A DNA stretch of 46,163 nt from Pyrinomonadaceae bacterium (GCA_030838445.1 JAUZFQ010000140.1:1-46163); one strand, 5' to 3'. Shown: positions 1 through 8,813, numbered from the stretch's first letter. Translations and numbers: made by a program. Notes: generated by a model not told the origin, from the letters alone.

Positions 1-11
1 AAAGGTTGCGT

Positions 12-17
12 TATAAT
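12..17 (+). promoter_or_regulatory. Candidate -10 box upstream of the penicillin-binding protein gene
   Basis: A perfect TATAAT lies about 100 bases before the PBP start codon. A matching -35 box would fall at or before the left edge of the window and cannot be seen, so this is a half-promoter call only. Confidence 0.4.
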
Positions 18-116
18 TGCGCCCGGCTAGTCTCTCCTGACGTTTGACTTGATCGTATTTCGGCACACTCCAAAAGAGTCATTTGCCGTGCCGTCCGGCA
101 ACGAGGATCACCTTTC

Positions 117-2702
117 ATGTCCGCTAAAAATCCGCGAGTCACTGCTCCGTCGAAACGCGTGCGCGCCGGGTTGCCCCCGGCCTCGAACCGCCGCGGCTAC
201 CTGCGCCGCTTCTGGCTGCCCGCCGTGCTGCTCTTGGCCATCGCCGCCGGGGGCTTGACCGGCATCGTCGTCGCCTACGAGTTGAACTACTCGAAGGCGG
301 CGGGCGAGGTGGCGTCTTTAGCGACCTACCGGCCGAGCCAGGTGACGCGCGTCTACGCCGACGACGGCGAGACCGTGATCGGCGAGTTCGCGTTGGAGCG
401 CCGCATCCCGCTCAAGTTCGAGGACATCCCGCCCGTCTTGAAGAACGCGATCCTCGCCGTCGAGGACGCGCGCTTCTACGACCACGTCGGGATCGATCCG
501 ATCCGCATCATCGGCGCGGCGTGGAAAAACGTCACGGCCGACCGCCGCGAGGGCGGTTCGACCCTCACGCAGCAACTCGCCAAAAACCTCTTCCTCTCGC
601 GCGAGCAGACCTTGACGCGCAAGATCAACGAGTGGGCAATGGCGCTCCAGATCGAACGCTACTACACGAAGAATCAGATCATGGAGATGTACGTCAACCA
701 CATCTTCCTCGGCGCGCGCGCCTACGGCTTCGAGGCCGCCGCGCAAACCTACTTCAACAAGCACGCCAAAGACCTGACGCTCGACGAGGCCGCGCTGCTC
801 GCGGGCATCCCGCGTTCGACCGCGCAATACTCCCCGACCGTCAACCCTAAGGGCGCGAAAGAGCGCCGCGACCTCGTGCTCGAACTCATGGCGCGCAACG
901 GCTTCGTCTCGCAGTCCGAGGCCGACGCCGCCAAGTCGAAGCCCTTGAAGATCGCCGACACGGCCTACTACCCGCCGCCCTCCGCCTCGCACGCGTGGTT
1001 CGAATACCCGGTCGAGGAGATCAGGCAGTACATCGAGGACAAGTACACGACGCGCGTCGCCCTCGGCGGCCTCTCGGTCTATTCCACGATCAACGCGGCG
1101 GCGCAGAAGAAGGCTTACGAGTCCGTGCGCGCGGGCTTGCGCGTCTACGACCGCGGCCACCGCGGCTGGCGTTCGGCCTACACCAACATCGCCCAGTTTG
1201 AGGGAAATAACGGGGCGACCGCTCCCACCCCGCAGCAACTCGCCGCCTTCGTTCTGCCCGAGTGGTACGGCAACAACTATGCGCCCGACACCTACGCGCG
1301 CGGCCTCGTGACGAAGGTGGATCAGGCTCGCAACGAGGCGACCGTTCGCTTCGGCGGCTTCACGGCGACCGTCACGGCGAAGGACATGGGCTGGTCTGGC
1401 CGCCAGCCGAAGAGCGAGTTCACCGCCGGCACTGTGGCCGAGTTCAAGATCAAGGAAGTTGACGCCGACGAGCGTCGCCTGCAAGTCGAACTGACGCAGG
1501 TTCCCGACGTGCAGAGCGCGCTCTACACGGTCAACGCCAAGACCGGCGAGGTCGTCGCGATGATCGGCGGCTACGACTTCTACATGTCGAAGTTCAACAA
1601 CGCGACGCAGGCTTACCGGCAGACCGGCTCGTGCTTCAAGCCCTTCGTCTACACCGCCGCCGTCGAGTGGGGCTTGACGCCCGAGTCCACCGTCAGCGGC
1701 GCGATGATCAAACGCGGTAGTTGGACGCCGCACAACTTCGACGGCTCGACCAGCCACGGCGACGTGCCTTTGAAGACCGCGCTCGCCAAGTCTTACAACA
1801 TCGCCGCCGTCCACCTGCTCGACATGGTGGGCATCCAGACGGGCGCGCAGATGGTGCGCCGCTTCGGCATCACGCAGCCGATGGCTCCTTACCTGCCCTC
1901 CGCGCTCGGCGCGACCGAAGTGCCGCTCGACCAGATGGTCTCGGCCTACTCGGCCTTCCCGAACAAGGGCGTGCGCGTCGAAGATCACCTCATCCGTCGC
2001 GTGCTCGACCGTGAAGGCGTCGTGCTCGAAGAATGGGAGAAGACAACCTACAAAGTGACGAGCGAGTACGTCGCCTTGACGATGGTCGAACTGATGCGCG
2101 GCGTGGTGACGGGCGGCACGGCGACCGCCGCGGGCGCGGTCGGTGTCCCCTCCGCGGGCAAGACCGGCACGGTCAACGACCACACGGACGTCTGGTACAT
2201 TGGCTACACGCCGACTTACGTGACGGGCGTCTGGATGGGCTACCCCGACCGCAAGCGCAACCTCGGCAGCGACATGACGGGCGGCCACGGCGCGCTGCCC
2301 ATATGGGTCAACTTCATGAAGGACTTTTTGAAGGACAAGGAGAAGGAGAACTTCGAGAAAGCGCCGAAGATGCCCGAAGACATCAAAGAACTCTTCCAAC
2401 AGCGCCAGCGCGAGATGTCCGAACAGCGCGCCGCCGAATTCGCCCAGTTGCGCCCGCGCAGCGGCGACCGCAGCACGCTCCCGGCGGCCTTCGCCGAACC
2501 CAACCTCGAACAGATCACGCTGCCGCCGCCCGCCGGTGCGTCGAGCGCGGCCGACGGCGACGGCACGCCCAGACGCGCCGACCCCGTTGTGCCCAGCCGC
2601 GACGACGATTCGCCGCCACCACCGGCCGCCGCCCCCGCCACGCGCCCGCGCGAAGTGGAGACGAAAAAGAAAGGCAAGAAGGGCACGGACGATCCCCAAT
2701 AA
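117..2702 (+). CDS. Class A penicillin-binding protein (PBP1A-type glycosyltransferase/transpeptidase)
   Basis: Bifunctional peptidoglycan synthase of 861 residues that polymerises lipid II and cross-links glycan strands outside the inner membrane. A short basic cytoplasmic tail is followed by one membrane anchor (about residues 33-54). The GT51 domain shows EDARFYDHVG with the catalytic Glu near residue 116, and GGSTLTQQLAKNLFL. The transpeptidase domain shows SCFK (Ser505, Lys508), SYN (559-561) and KTG (682-684). All catalytic motifs are intact. Between the two domains is an OB-like insert of the PBP1A kind. The last 120 residues are a Pro/Asp/Lys-rich low-complexity tail with no recognised domain. 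The ATG is preceded by a GAGG at moderate distance. It is convergent with the esterase gene, with a long hairpin between them. Confidence 0.95.
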   Translation: MSAKNPRVTAPSKRVRAGLPPASNRRGYLRRFWLPAVLLLAIAAGGLTGIVVAYELNYSKAAGEVASLATYRPSQVTRVYADDGETVIGEFALERRIPLKFEDIPPVLKNAILAVEDARFYDHVGIDPIRIIGAAWKNVTADRREGGSTLTQQLAKNLFLSREQTLTRKINEWAMALQIERYYTKNQIMEMYVNHIFLGARAYGFEAAAQTYFNKHAKDLTLDEAALLAGIPRSTAQYSPTVNPKGAKERRDLVLELMARNGFVSQSEADAAKSKPLKIADTAYYPPPSASHAWFEYPVEEIRQYIEDKYTTRVALGGLSVYSTINAAAQKKAYESVRAGLRVYDRGHRGWRSAYTNIAQFEGNNGATAPTPQQLAAFVLPEWYGNNYAPDTYARGLVTKVDQARNEATVRFGGFTATVTAKDMGWSGRQPKSEFTAGTVAEFKIKEVDADERRLQVELTQVPDVQSALYTVNAKTGEVVAMIGGYDFYMSKFNNATQAYRQTGSCFKPFVYTAAVEWGLTPESTVSGAMIKRGSWTPHNFDGSTSHGDVPLKTALAKSYNIAAVHLLDMVGIQTGAQMVRRFGITQPMAPYLPSALGATEVPLDQMVSAYSAFPNKGVRVEDHLIRRVLDREGVVLEEWEKTTYKVTSEYVALTMVELMRGVVTGGTATAAGAVGVPSAGKTGTVNDHTDVWYIGYTPTYVTGVWMGYPDRKRNLGSDMTGGHGALPIWVNFMKDFLKDKEKENFEKAPKMPEDIKELFQQRQREMSEQRAAEFAQLRPRSGDRSTLPAAFAEPNLEQITLPPPAGASSAADGDGTPRRADPVVPSRDDDSPPPPAAAPATRPREVETKKKGKKGTDDPQ

Positions 2703-2710
2703 CGTTAGGA

Positions 2711-2815
2711 CAAAGGGGAAAGGGTAAGGGGTAAAAGGGGAAAGGAAAGCGGCGCATGATAAACGCGCTGCTTTCTTTAACCCTTACCCCTTACCCTTTT
2801 CCCTTTGCCCTTTTT
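2711..2815. repeat. Long imperfect inverted repeat built of G4A3/GGGTAA words; probable bidirectional terminator
   Basis: The left arm (2711-2749) is made of GGGGAAA, GGGTAA and GGGGTAAAA words. The right arm (2771-2815) is its near reverse complement; 13 bases are shared exactly (GGGTAAGGGGTAA). The loop is about 20 bases. It sits between two convergent genes, so termination in both directions is the likely role. Each arm has internal near-tandem periodicity of about 7-8 bases, as in other hairpins of this window. Confidence 0.75.
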
Positions 2816-2832
2816 CTCTTACCCCGCCGCTC

Positions 2833-3570
2833 TCACCAGAGAAGTTTTTCGAGATAATACGGCAGCATCTTGCGCCACCACGGCCAGTCGTGGTCAACGT
2901 CGTGCCCCCACAGTTCCAGCTTGTGCGGGATGCCTTTCGCCGAGAGCACGGCCGACAATTGCTGGCTGCGCTCCGGCGCTTCGTAAGACCCCTGCCCCGA
3001 CACGATGTAGATCGCCTCTGCGCGCCGCAGGATGGGCAGGTAATGGTCGTCGTTCAAATTCGGCAGGTACGACATCGGGTTATTGAAGTAGACGTTCTCG
3101 TCGTGATAGCCCTTCAGATAGGAGCGCACGTCGTAACTGCCGCTCATCGCGATCATGCCGCGCAGCAAGTCCGGGTGGCGGAAGTAAGCGTTGGCCGACA
3201 GGAACGCGCCGAGGCTCGCGCCCGTCACCAGCGGCCGCGCGTTCTGGTCGCCCGCGTCGTTGCGGATCAGCGGCAACACGTCCTCCGTCAGGTACGAGTC
3301 GTAGCGCGACAACAACTCGGCCTTCCAGGCGGGCGATGCCTCGTCGTTCAGCAAACTGTAACGGTTGACGCTGTTGATCGAGTAGACGCGCACGCGCCCC
3401 GCCTCGATCAGGTGTTGGATCGCGTCAACCAGATGAAACCGTTCGTACTCCAGAAAATCCGCGCCCGCCGTCGGGAACATCAGCAAAGGGTAGCCCGCGT
3501 GCCCGTAAGCGACGAGCGGCATCTCCCTCCCCAAACGATGACTGTACCAAGTCGTGATGCGTCTCTCCAT
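2833..3570 (-). CDS. Alpha/beta-hydrolase esterase (putative esterase family, PF00756/COG4947-like)
   Basis: A 245-residue serine hydrolase without a signal peptide, so probably cytoplasmic. The nucleophile elbow is GASLG with Ser119, and a His-rich C-terminal segment WGHDVDHDWPWW (221-232) supplies the likely catalytic His (223 or 227). The N-terminus (RITTWYSHRLGREMPLVAYG) matches the D-esterase/COG4947 group rather than lipases. A good ribosome-binding sequence, GAGGGG, lies 9 bases before the ATG, which fixes the start. The gene is divergent from the tRNA-Asn gene and convergent with the PBP gene. The substrate cannot be predicted. Confidence 0.85.
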   Translation of the reverse strand: MERRITTWYSHRLGREMPLVAYGHAGYPLLMFPTAGADFLEYERFHLVDAIQHLIEAGRVRVYSINSVNRYSLLNDEASPAWKAELLSRYDSYLTEDVLPLIRNDAGDQNARPLVTGASLGAFLSANAYFRHPDLLRGMIAMSGSYDVRSYLKGYHDENVYFNNPMSYLPNLNDDHYLPILRRAEAIYIVSGQGSYEAPERSQQLSAVLSAKGIPHKLELWGHDVDHDWPWWRKMLPYYLEKLLW

Positions 3571-3704
3571 AGACCCCTCTCACACCGGCGCGTGTGCGCG
3601 CCCAAGATAAACGAGCTACCACTACCTTGCTTTGGAATTGCGGTGACAAATAATCTCTCACTTCGCGCCCGCGCGCAAGCCGCCCCGCCGCCCGTGCCCC
3701 TCGC

Positions 3705-3734
3705 TTGACGCTCCCGCAAACGTTCTGCTATAAA
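3705..3734 (+). promoter_or_regulatory. Sigma70-type promoter of the tRNA-Asn gene
   Basis: TTGACG (3705-3710), an 18-base spacer, then TATAAA (3729-3734). The predicted start point is near 3741, about 45 bases before the mature tRNA. This is one of the best housekeeping promoter matches in the window. Confidence 0.75.
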
Positions 3735-3784
3735 AATCCACTCGCGACGGGCACACCCCAGCCCCACCGGGGACACCAACCCAT

Positions 3785-3859
<75 letters not shown>

Positions 3860-3989
3860 ATATCTAAAAGCACTTACGGACATCATTGCGATGTCCGTTT
3901 TGCTTGGCTCACACTTTAGACTCACACCTTTACAAATGCGCTCCCTTCAGGCGGCAGCTTATTCCGGTCTTAGTCATAGTAAACACAAG

Positions 3990-5030
3990 ATGGATTCCAG
4001 TGACGAAACAATAGTTGAACTGAGCAAGAGAAAGATGGTCGTGCTGCTGCTTGGAGCGTCTGCGTTCGTGGCAGCCGGAATCGGGATAGTCTCCTTCGAC
4101 GGCGCGAGCATCCAGTCGCGGCGCGGTGCAGGCGACCCGATCTATGCCCACGCCCTCGGACTTGTGACAATCGTATTTTTCGGAATCTTCGCGATATACG
4201 CTCTCAAAAAGCTATTAGACAAAAAGCCCGCTCTGGTATTTAACGACTCCGGCATTGTTGATAACGTGAGCAGTGCCTCGGCGGGATTCATTCCGTGGTC
4301 TGACGTGGTACGTGCGGAGATATTCGAGCTACCAAAGCACAAGATGCTCGTCATCAAGGTCAGAGACCCACAGAAATATATCGCGCGTGGAAGCGCGTTG
4401 AGGCGGAGTCTGAATAAGACTAACTACAAAACGGTTGGCAGTCCCATCTCCATTTACGTCAACCTGCTGGAGATTGACGTTGCGGAGTTGGCCTCCCTTT
4501 TTAAACGATACCAGCGAAAATACGGCGTCGGGGCGGGCAGCAGTGCCGACATGAGCCACCCGCTCCTCTGGCAAGACGTTCGTTCGACGGAGCTACTCGA
4601 AGACGACGACGGGGACGACGGCGACTTCATCCAAACGGATGTCGAGCCTGAGGCGCAACTGCTGAATTGGTCGTCGAGTGCGTTGATAGCTACGGTCGGC
4701 TCCGGCGGGATAGGAATCTTCGTGCTGGCCGTCTCGTCGCTGGATATGCTCTTTCACATACAGATACCCTTCTGGGCTGGGATGACGGTTTCCCTGTTGC
4801 CGGTGTTTGTCTTCTTTCTGGCAGTACCGGACACGCGCCCTCGCAGCGTCGTCCGTCCCGCGCAATGGTTCGCGGCGGTCTGGTACTTAGTCTGTGCCGC
4901 ACTGTCGCTTTCACTCACGGCATACCGTGGATTCGAGGCAGCGTATTTCATCCTCGCCGGGGTCATCCTGCTTGGTGCCTGGCCGTGTCTTGTCGCGGTT
5001 CGCAAGTTACTGGTCGTGCGTGAGACCTGA
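3990..5030 (+). CDS. STM3941-like membrane protein with a second C-terminal membrane domain
   Basis: A predicted integral membrane protein of 346 residues from this start. The N-terminal part, ELSKRKMVVLLLGASAF, then a second hydrophobic helix and a soluble domain (IVDNVSSASAGFIPWSDVV...), resembles the STM3941 family, whose function is unknown. After an acidic linker (EDDDGDDGD) come about four more hydrophobic helices (NWSSSALIATVGSGGIG onward), which is longer than the usual family member. The frame stays open upstream to an ATG at 3891, but the family normally starts just before the ELSK motif, so I chose 3990. The gene has clearly lower GC than its neighbours (one sampled line is about 48%) and follows the tRNA directly, which suggests recent acquisition. 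Confidence 0.7.
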   Translation: MDSSDETIVELSKRKMVVLLLGASAFVAAGIGIVSFDGASIQSRRGAGDPIYAHALGLVTIVFFGIFAIYALKKLLDKKPALVFNDSGIVDNVSSASAGFIPWSDVVRAEIFELPKHKMLVIKVRDPQKYIARGSALRRSLNKTNYKTVGSPISIYVNLLEIDVAELASLFKRYQRKYGVGAGSSADMSHPLLWQDVRSTELLEDDDGDDGDFIQTDVEPEAQLLNWSSSALIATVGSGGIGIFVLAVSSLDMLFHIQIPFWAGMTVSLLPVFVFFLAVPDTRPRSVVRPAQWFAAVWYLVCAALSLSLTAYRGFEAAYFILAGVILLGAWPCLVAVRKLLVVRET

Positions 5031-5357
5031 CCCTTCCAGCCCGCTCCCCACCCCAATACAGAAGCATAAACCTTCTTTTCGGGCGTGCGCGCGGAGGCTC
5101 GCAGCTTGCAACTTAAGCCCTTATTAGTGCATCATAGTGACTGGCAAATTCCTTCTCTCTTGCGTCAACGGTGATGCGCCCCGCTAAGTAGACTTTCAAG
5201 CGGCGTTCTGGATGGTTCGAGAGTGGGCTGATTTCAACTTTAGAAGCGCTCCCTTGAGCACCCGAACGCAAGCCTTCGCTGCCTACCGTTACATCGAAGC
5301 CACTTTGATTCGACAGCTTCTCTCAGATACTCCTTCCGACAGGAGAGGTACATCCAC
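5031..5357. other. Non-coding stretch upstream of the RRM gene
   Basis: This is 327 bases with no supported gene. It retains the lower GC of the preceding membrane-protein gene. I see no strong promoter or riboswitch. AGGAGAGG at its end is the ribosome-binding site of the RRM gene. A long 5' leader is common for cold-inducible RNA-binding proteins, but nothing in the sequence proves one here. Confidence 0.5.
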
Positions 5358-5771
5358 ATGTCTATGAAACTTTACGTCGGGAACCTGTCGTTCCAGACTT
5401 CGAGCGATGATTTGCAGCAGTTGTTCGCGCAGGCGGGCACGGTCGAGTCGGCTTCGGTGGTCGAGGATCGCGAAACGGGTCGCTCACGCGGCTTCGGCTT
5501 CGTCGAAATGTCCAGCAACGAGGAAGGCCAGAAGGCCATCGAGCAGTTCAACGGCAAAGAATTTAACGGCCGCAACCTGACCGTCAACGAAGCGCGCCCC
5601 CGTGAAGATCGCGGCGGACGCGGCGGCGGCGGCGGTGGCGGACGCGGCGGCTTCGGCGGCGGCGGTGGCGGCGGTCGTGGCGGCTATGGCGGCGGCGGCG
5701 GTGGCAACCGTGGCGGCGGCGGTGGCTACGGCGGCAGCGGCGGCGGTGGCAACCGCGAACCGCGCTGGTAA
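5358..5771 (+). CDS. Glycine-rich RRM RNA-binding protein
   Basis: A 137-residue single-stranded RNA-binding protein of the bacterial RRM/cold-inducible type. RNP-2 is LYVGNL (5-10) and RNP-1 is RGFGFVEM (44-51), both with the aromatic residues that stack on RNA. From about residue 84 the chain is almost pure Gly with Arg, Phe, Tyr and Asn (RGGYGGGGG-type repeats), a low-complexity tail likely to promote RNA annealing or condensation. A strong AGGAGAGG ribosome-binding site precedes the ATG. A DEAD-box helicase gene follows in the same direction, so the two may act together in RNA remodelling, although a terminator-like hairpin separates them. Confidence 0.93.
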   Translation: MSMKLYVGNLSFQTSSDDLQQLFAQAGTVESASVVEDRETGRSRGFGFVEMSSNEEGQKAIEQFNGKEFNGRNLTVNEARPREDRGGRGGGGGGGRGGFGGGGGGGRGGYGGGGGGNRGGGGGYGGSGGGGNREPRW

Positions 5772-5787
5772 GTTCTGACACAGAACT
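5771..5787 (+). repeat. Short perfect hairpin just after the RRM stop codon
   Basis: AGTTCTG, a 3-base loop and CAGAACT form a 7-bp perfect stem starting in the stop codon region. It may protect the 3' end of the RRM transcript. Confidence 0.5.
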
Positions 5788-5809
5788 CGGCCGGTGACTC
5801 TTTCAAGCA

Positions 5810-5851
5810 AAGCGCCTCCGACGATGAACACAAACGCCGCCGGAGGCGCTT
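5810..5851 (+). terminator. Terminator-like hairpin after the RRM gene
   Basis: AAGCGCCTCCG (5810-5820) and CGGAGGCGCTT (5841-5851) form a perfect 11-bp stem. The following bases (CCACATTTTAAG) give only a short U tract, so termination may be partial and allow read-through into the helicase gene. Confidence 0.65.
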
Positions 5852-5888
5852 CCACATTTTAAGTTAGCAAAGGGGTGCGCTCCCAACG

Positions 5889-7136
5889 ATGGTCGAAGCC
5901 GCGCCAAAGGATTTTATGAATTTCTCTGAACTGGGACTCGATGACGTGCTGGTGCGCGTCTGTGAGTCTCTCGGATACACCGAACCAACACCGATTCAAC
6001 AACAGGCGATCCCCATCGTCCTCGGCGGCTCAGACCTGATCGGTTGCGCCGAGACGGGGACGGGCAAGACCGCCGCGTTCCTGCTGCCGATCATTCAACG
6101 CATGGCGCAACAGCCGCGCCCCGGCATCCGCCTGCTCGTCCTCGCGCCGTCGCGCGAACTGGCGACGCAGATCGAAGCCAGCTACCGTTCGCTGCTGCCG
6201 AAGAAGACGGCCGCGCGCTGCGTGACGCTCATCGGCGGCGCGGGGATGTCCCGTCAAACAGATCTCTTGCGGCGCGGCGTGAGCGTCGTGATTGCAACGC
6301 CCGGCCGCCTGCTCGACCACATGGAGCGCGGCGCGGTTAACTTCGCGCACATCGAAGCGCTCGTGTTAGACGAAGCCGACCGCATGCTCGACATGGGATT
6401 CTGGCCGGCGATCCGGCGCGTGCTCGCCGCTCTCCCGACCGAACGGCAGACGCTTCTCTTCTCGGCCACCATGTCGCCCGCGATTGAAACCATCGCGCGC
6501 TCGAACATGCGCAAACCGAAACTCGTCGAAGTCAGCGTGCGCGGCGCGGCCGCGACGACCGTCGAACAAACCGCTTACCCGGTGGCGATGGAGTCGAAGA
6601 CGGCTCTCCTGCTCGATCTCCTGGAGCGCGAACGTTTCGAGCGCGTGCTCGTCTTCACGCGCACGCGGCGCGGGGCGGAACGCCTCTCGCACATCCTCGA
6701 AGCGCGCGAGCACAAGGTCAACCGCATCCACGCCGACCGCACGCAGCCGCAACGCGAGGCCGCCCTGCGCGGTTTCAAGGACGGCAAGACGCGCGTCCTC
6801 GTCGCGACCGACATCGCGGCGCGCGGCATTGACGTTGACTCAATTTCGCACGTCATCAACTACGACGTGCCCGCCGCGCCGGAAGACTACGTGCACCGCA
6901 TCGGTCGCACGGGACGTGCCGGAAACCGCGGCCGCGCGATCACTCTGGTCACGCCGGTCGAGGAACTGAGCATGCGCGCCATCGAACGCCTGACGGGTCA
7001 GGCCGTCGAGCGCGTGCTGTTGCAAGGATTCGGCGGCGTGCAGTTGGCGACGCCCGGAGCGGCGAAGCCCTTCGCGGCGAAACGTCCCGGCGCGAGCGCC
7101 GGACGCCGCTCGTTCCGCCCGCGTCGCGGCAGATAA
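5889..7136 (+). CDS. DEAD-box ATP-dependent RNA helicase (RhlE-like)
   Basis: A 415-residue cytoplasmic RNA helicase with the full motif set: Q motif (PTPIQQQA), motif I AETGTGKT (54-61), DEAD (161-164), SAT (192-194), ATDIAARGID and HRIGRTGR near residue 336. The C-terminal tail is short, basic and Ala/Arg-rich (AAKPFAAKRPGASAGRRSFRPRRGR), as in RhlE-type enzymes used in cold growth and mRNA turnover. The start at 5889 has an AGGGG about 16 bases upstream. An internal ATG at 5916 (MNFSELGL) has a better-placed AAAGGA and matches the usual family start, so the true protein may lack nine residues. Confidence 0.95.
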   Translation: MVEAAPKDFMNFSELGLDDVLVRVCESLGYTEPTPIQQQAIPIVLGGSDLIGCAETGTGKTAAFLLPIIQRMAQQPRPGIRLLVLAPSRELATQIEASYRSLLPKKTAARCVTLIGGAGMSRQTDLLRRGVSVVIATPGRLLDHMERGAVNFAHIEALVLDEADRMLDMGFWPAIRRVLAALPTERQTLLFSATMSPAIETIARSNMRKPKLVEVSVRGAAATTVEQTAYPVAMESKTALLLDLLERERFERVLVFTRTRRGAERLSHILEAREHKVNRIHADRTQPQREAALRGFKDGKTRVLVATDIAARGIDVDSISHVINYDVPAAPEDYVHRIGRTGRAGNRGRAITLVTPVEELSMRAIERLTGQAVERVLLQGFGGVQLATPGAAKPFAAKRPGASAGRRSFRPRRGR

Positions 7137-7289
7137 GTTTGTCGCGACGGCGGTCGAGATTTTTGACTTCGCCTCGATCACTCAACCGGACGGGCGGCCG
7201 CGCGCATAAGCGGTTGCCTACGACGTTGAATCACAATCGCGTTCCCGTTCATACGGAGCGGCGCGCAAGTAGTTTGAAAGGAAGCGTGT

Positions 7290-7691
7290 ATGACGGAGAA
7301 CATGGAGACGACGGCGGCGACAGAAGTGGCCACGGCCGGGAAGATCGAGAAGCGGACGTATGTCGTCGGCGAGCGCGTGGAGAAACTCTGCACGAAATGT
7401 GAAGTCGAGCGCGGCCACGTCGTCGCGTCCGTCACGAAGCGCGGGCAAGTGTCGCGCGTGACGTGCCCGATCTGCCAGACGCGCAGTTCGTTCAAGAGCG
7501 GCGTCAAGATGACGGGCGGCCGCGCGTCGCAGGCCGGTGCGCCTTACGATCCGGCGCGGCAGTATCGCACCGGGCAGACGTTGATGCACCCGTCGTTCGG
7601 ACTCGGCGAAGTGACGGCGCTCGTCGAGCCGCAGAAGATTGACGTGCTCTTCGCCGACCGCATGCGGCGCATGATCCACGGCCGCTCCTAA
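7290..7691 (+). CDS. Zinc-ribbon plus UvrD/CarD-like Tudor domain protein (paralogue 1)
   Basis: A 133-residue protein of unknown function. The N-terminal part has a zinc ribbon with Cys34, 37, 59 and 62 (CxxC-x21-CxxC). The C-terminal 40 residues (YRTGQTLMHPSFGLGEVTALVE...KIDVLFADRMRRMIHG) resemble the small Tudor-like domain (DUF3553) at the end of UvrD/PcrA and in CarD-type proteins, which bind RNA polymerase. A linker rich in Gly/Ala joins them. A second copy with identical cysteine spacing lies at 36696-37094. Binding to RNA polymerase or nucleic acid is inference from the fold resemblance only. The ATG has GGAAGCG upstream. Confidence 0.75.
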   Translation: MTENMETTAATEVATAGKIEKRTYVVGERVEKLCTKCEVERGHVVASVTKRGQVSRVTCPICQTRSSFKSGVKMTGGRASQAGAPYDPARQYRTGQTLMHPSFGLGEVTALVEPQKIDVLFADRMRRMIHGRS

Positions 7692-7774
7692 AGAGCGCGC
7701 ACGGGACTCGCGCAGGGCATCTACTTCTTCTTCCTGCGCCTGTCGGGATCAGTTAAGGGTGGGATAATTTTTGC

Positions 7775-7816
7775 AGCCCCGTGTGGGACGGCAGCGCGCC
7801 GTTCTCCCGCGGGGCT
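7775..7816. repeat. Imperfect hairpin between convergent genes
   Basis: AGCCCCG...GGGACGGC pairs with GCCGTTCTCCCGCGGGGCT, with a short loop. It lies just after the receiver gene's stop codon on the minus strand. No T tract follows on that strand (GCAAAAATT), so a Rho-independent role is uncertain. Confidence 0.45.
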
Positions 7817-7820
7817 TAAC

Positions 7821-8258
7821 TTATTCCGTCGCGCCTCCGGCGGCGGGGCGTTCGGCGTGACCGCCGCCGTCGTTGCTGCTACGGCGTCCCTCGGCGACGA
7901 CGCGCTCGACCATCTCTTTGAAGCGGTCGAGGTCAATGATCGGCTTCGTCCAGTGTTCGTCGCAACCGGCGTGAAGCGAGTGTTCACGGTCGCCGCGCAT
8001 GGCGTGGGCGGTGAGGGCGATGATCGGGGTGCGGTCGAACGTCGGGTCGGCGCGCAGCCGCCGGGTTGATTCCAAACCGTCTATCGCGCCCGCCAGACTC
8101 AAGTCCATCAGGATCGCGTCGGGGCGCAGACGCCGCGCCTCGGCAACACCGTCTTCGCCGTTCGCCGCCTCGTGAAGTTCATGCCCGCTCATCTCCAACA
8201 CCGTGCGGATCAGTTCGCGTATGTCGCGGTCGTCTTCAACCACCAGTATTTTTGCCAT
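7821..8258 (-). CDS. Stand-alone receiver-domain response regulator
   Basis: A CheY-like phospho-acceptor of 145 residues: MAKILVVEDD with the acidic pair at 9-10, phosphorylation site Asp52 in ILMDLSL, the switch Thr in IALTAHA, and Lys in HWTKP. There is no output domain; the last 25 residues are a Gly/Ala-rich tail. The frame continues upstream to a GTG at 8318, but the canonical receiver begins at MAKILVV, so I chose 8258. No histidine kinase is adjacent; the closest candidates are the hybrid kinases at the far right of the window. Confidence 0.88.
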   Translation of the reverse strand: MAKILVVEDDRDIRELIRTVLEMSGHELHEAANGEDGVAEARRLRPDAILMDLSLAGAIDGLESTRRLRADPTFDRTPIIALTAHAMRGDREHSLHAGCDEHWTKPIIDLDRFKEMVERVVAEGRRSSNDGGGHAERPAAGGATE

Positions 8259-8783
8259 CGAGGATTCAACTCCGATCTCTACGAGGATGTCGCGCCAGCG
8301 CGATTCGAGGCTGGACACGAGCAGGCCGCCTGTTGCCGTCCGCGCGGGCGACGCGACCGCTGATGAGGCGGCGGTCTGCGGGCATCAAGTCTTTGCCGTC
8401 AGGCTCGACAGATCGCCGTGCCGGGCTGTTTGGCGAAAATCCTACTCTCTAGTTTTTATAGCAAATAGTTCGTGGGGCGTCCACGACGAAAGCGGGACGC
8501 GCTGGCGGCAAGACGCGCCCGCCTTATTGCGGCGAGTCACATTATCATGCCTGGCGGCAGGTTGCGCCCGTCTCAGCCTGTGCGCACCAGGGGCGCAGAA
8601 CGGGCGCACCGACGGGCGCACAAAAAGGGGCGGGGCGGCCGCCGCTGTCGTGGCTGCCTCCCCGCCCTTCGCGCCTCTCCACGCCCCCCGTGAAGAGTCT
8701 CTTTTCTGCGCGCGTCGCCCGTCCGCGCCGCGCTCGACTTACTTAACTTACTTCGTCGCGACGACTGCGCGCACCGCCTTAAC
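8259..8783. other. Non-coding stretch between two minus-strand genes
   Basis: These 525 bases hold no gene I can support. They contain a candidate minus-strand promoter (8455-8483), which would give the receiver gene a leader of about 190 bases, and one unit of a 36-bp duplication (8742-8777) at the right end. The rest is GC-rich sequence without clear structure. Confidence 0.5.
8455..8483 (-). promoter_or_regulatory. Candidate promoter for the receiver gene
   Basis: Read on the minus strand: TGGACG, a 17-base spacer, then TATAAA. The -35 match is 4 of 6 and the -10 match 5 of 6. The predicted start is near 8448. Confidence 0.4.
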
Positions 8784-8813
8784 TTACTTCGTCGCCGCAG
8801 CGGCGCGCACCGC
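8742..8813. repeat. 36-bp tandem duplication covering the 3' end of a gene
   Basis: Units at 8742-8777 and 8778-8813 share CTTAACTTACTTCGTCG and GCGCGCACCGC and differ only in the middle. The second unit contains the stop codon and last residues (AVRAAAATK) of the minus-strand gene; the first would encode AVRAVVATK followed by a stop if read in frame. The gene's tail, including its stop codon, has been copied. Confidence 0.8.

Noticed and set aside
318-2699. A 793-residue open frame opposite the PBP gene
   Set aside because: It is His/Arg/Val-rich without domains and mirrors a gene with full catalytic motifs. It is an antisense shadow of high GC third positions.
5212-5226. An att site copied from the tRNA-Asn T arm
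   Set aside because: Only eight bases (GGTTCGAG) match, which is expected by chance.
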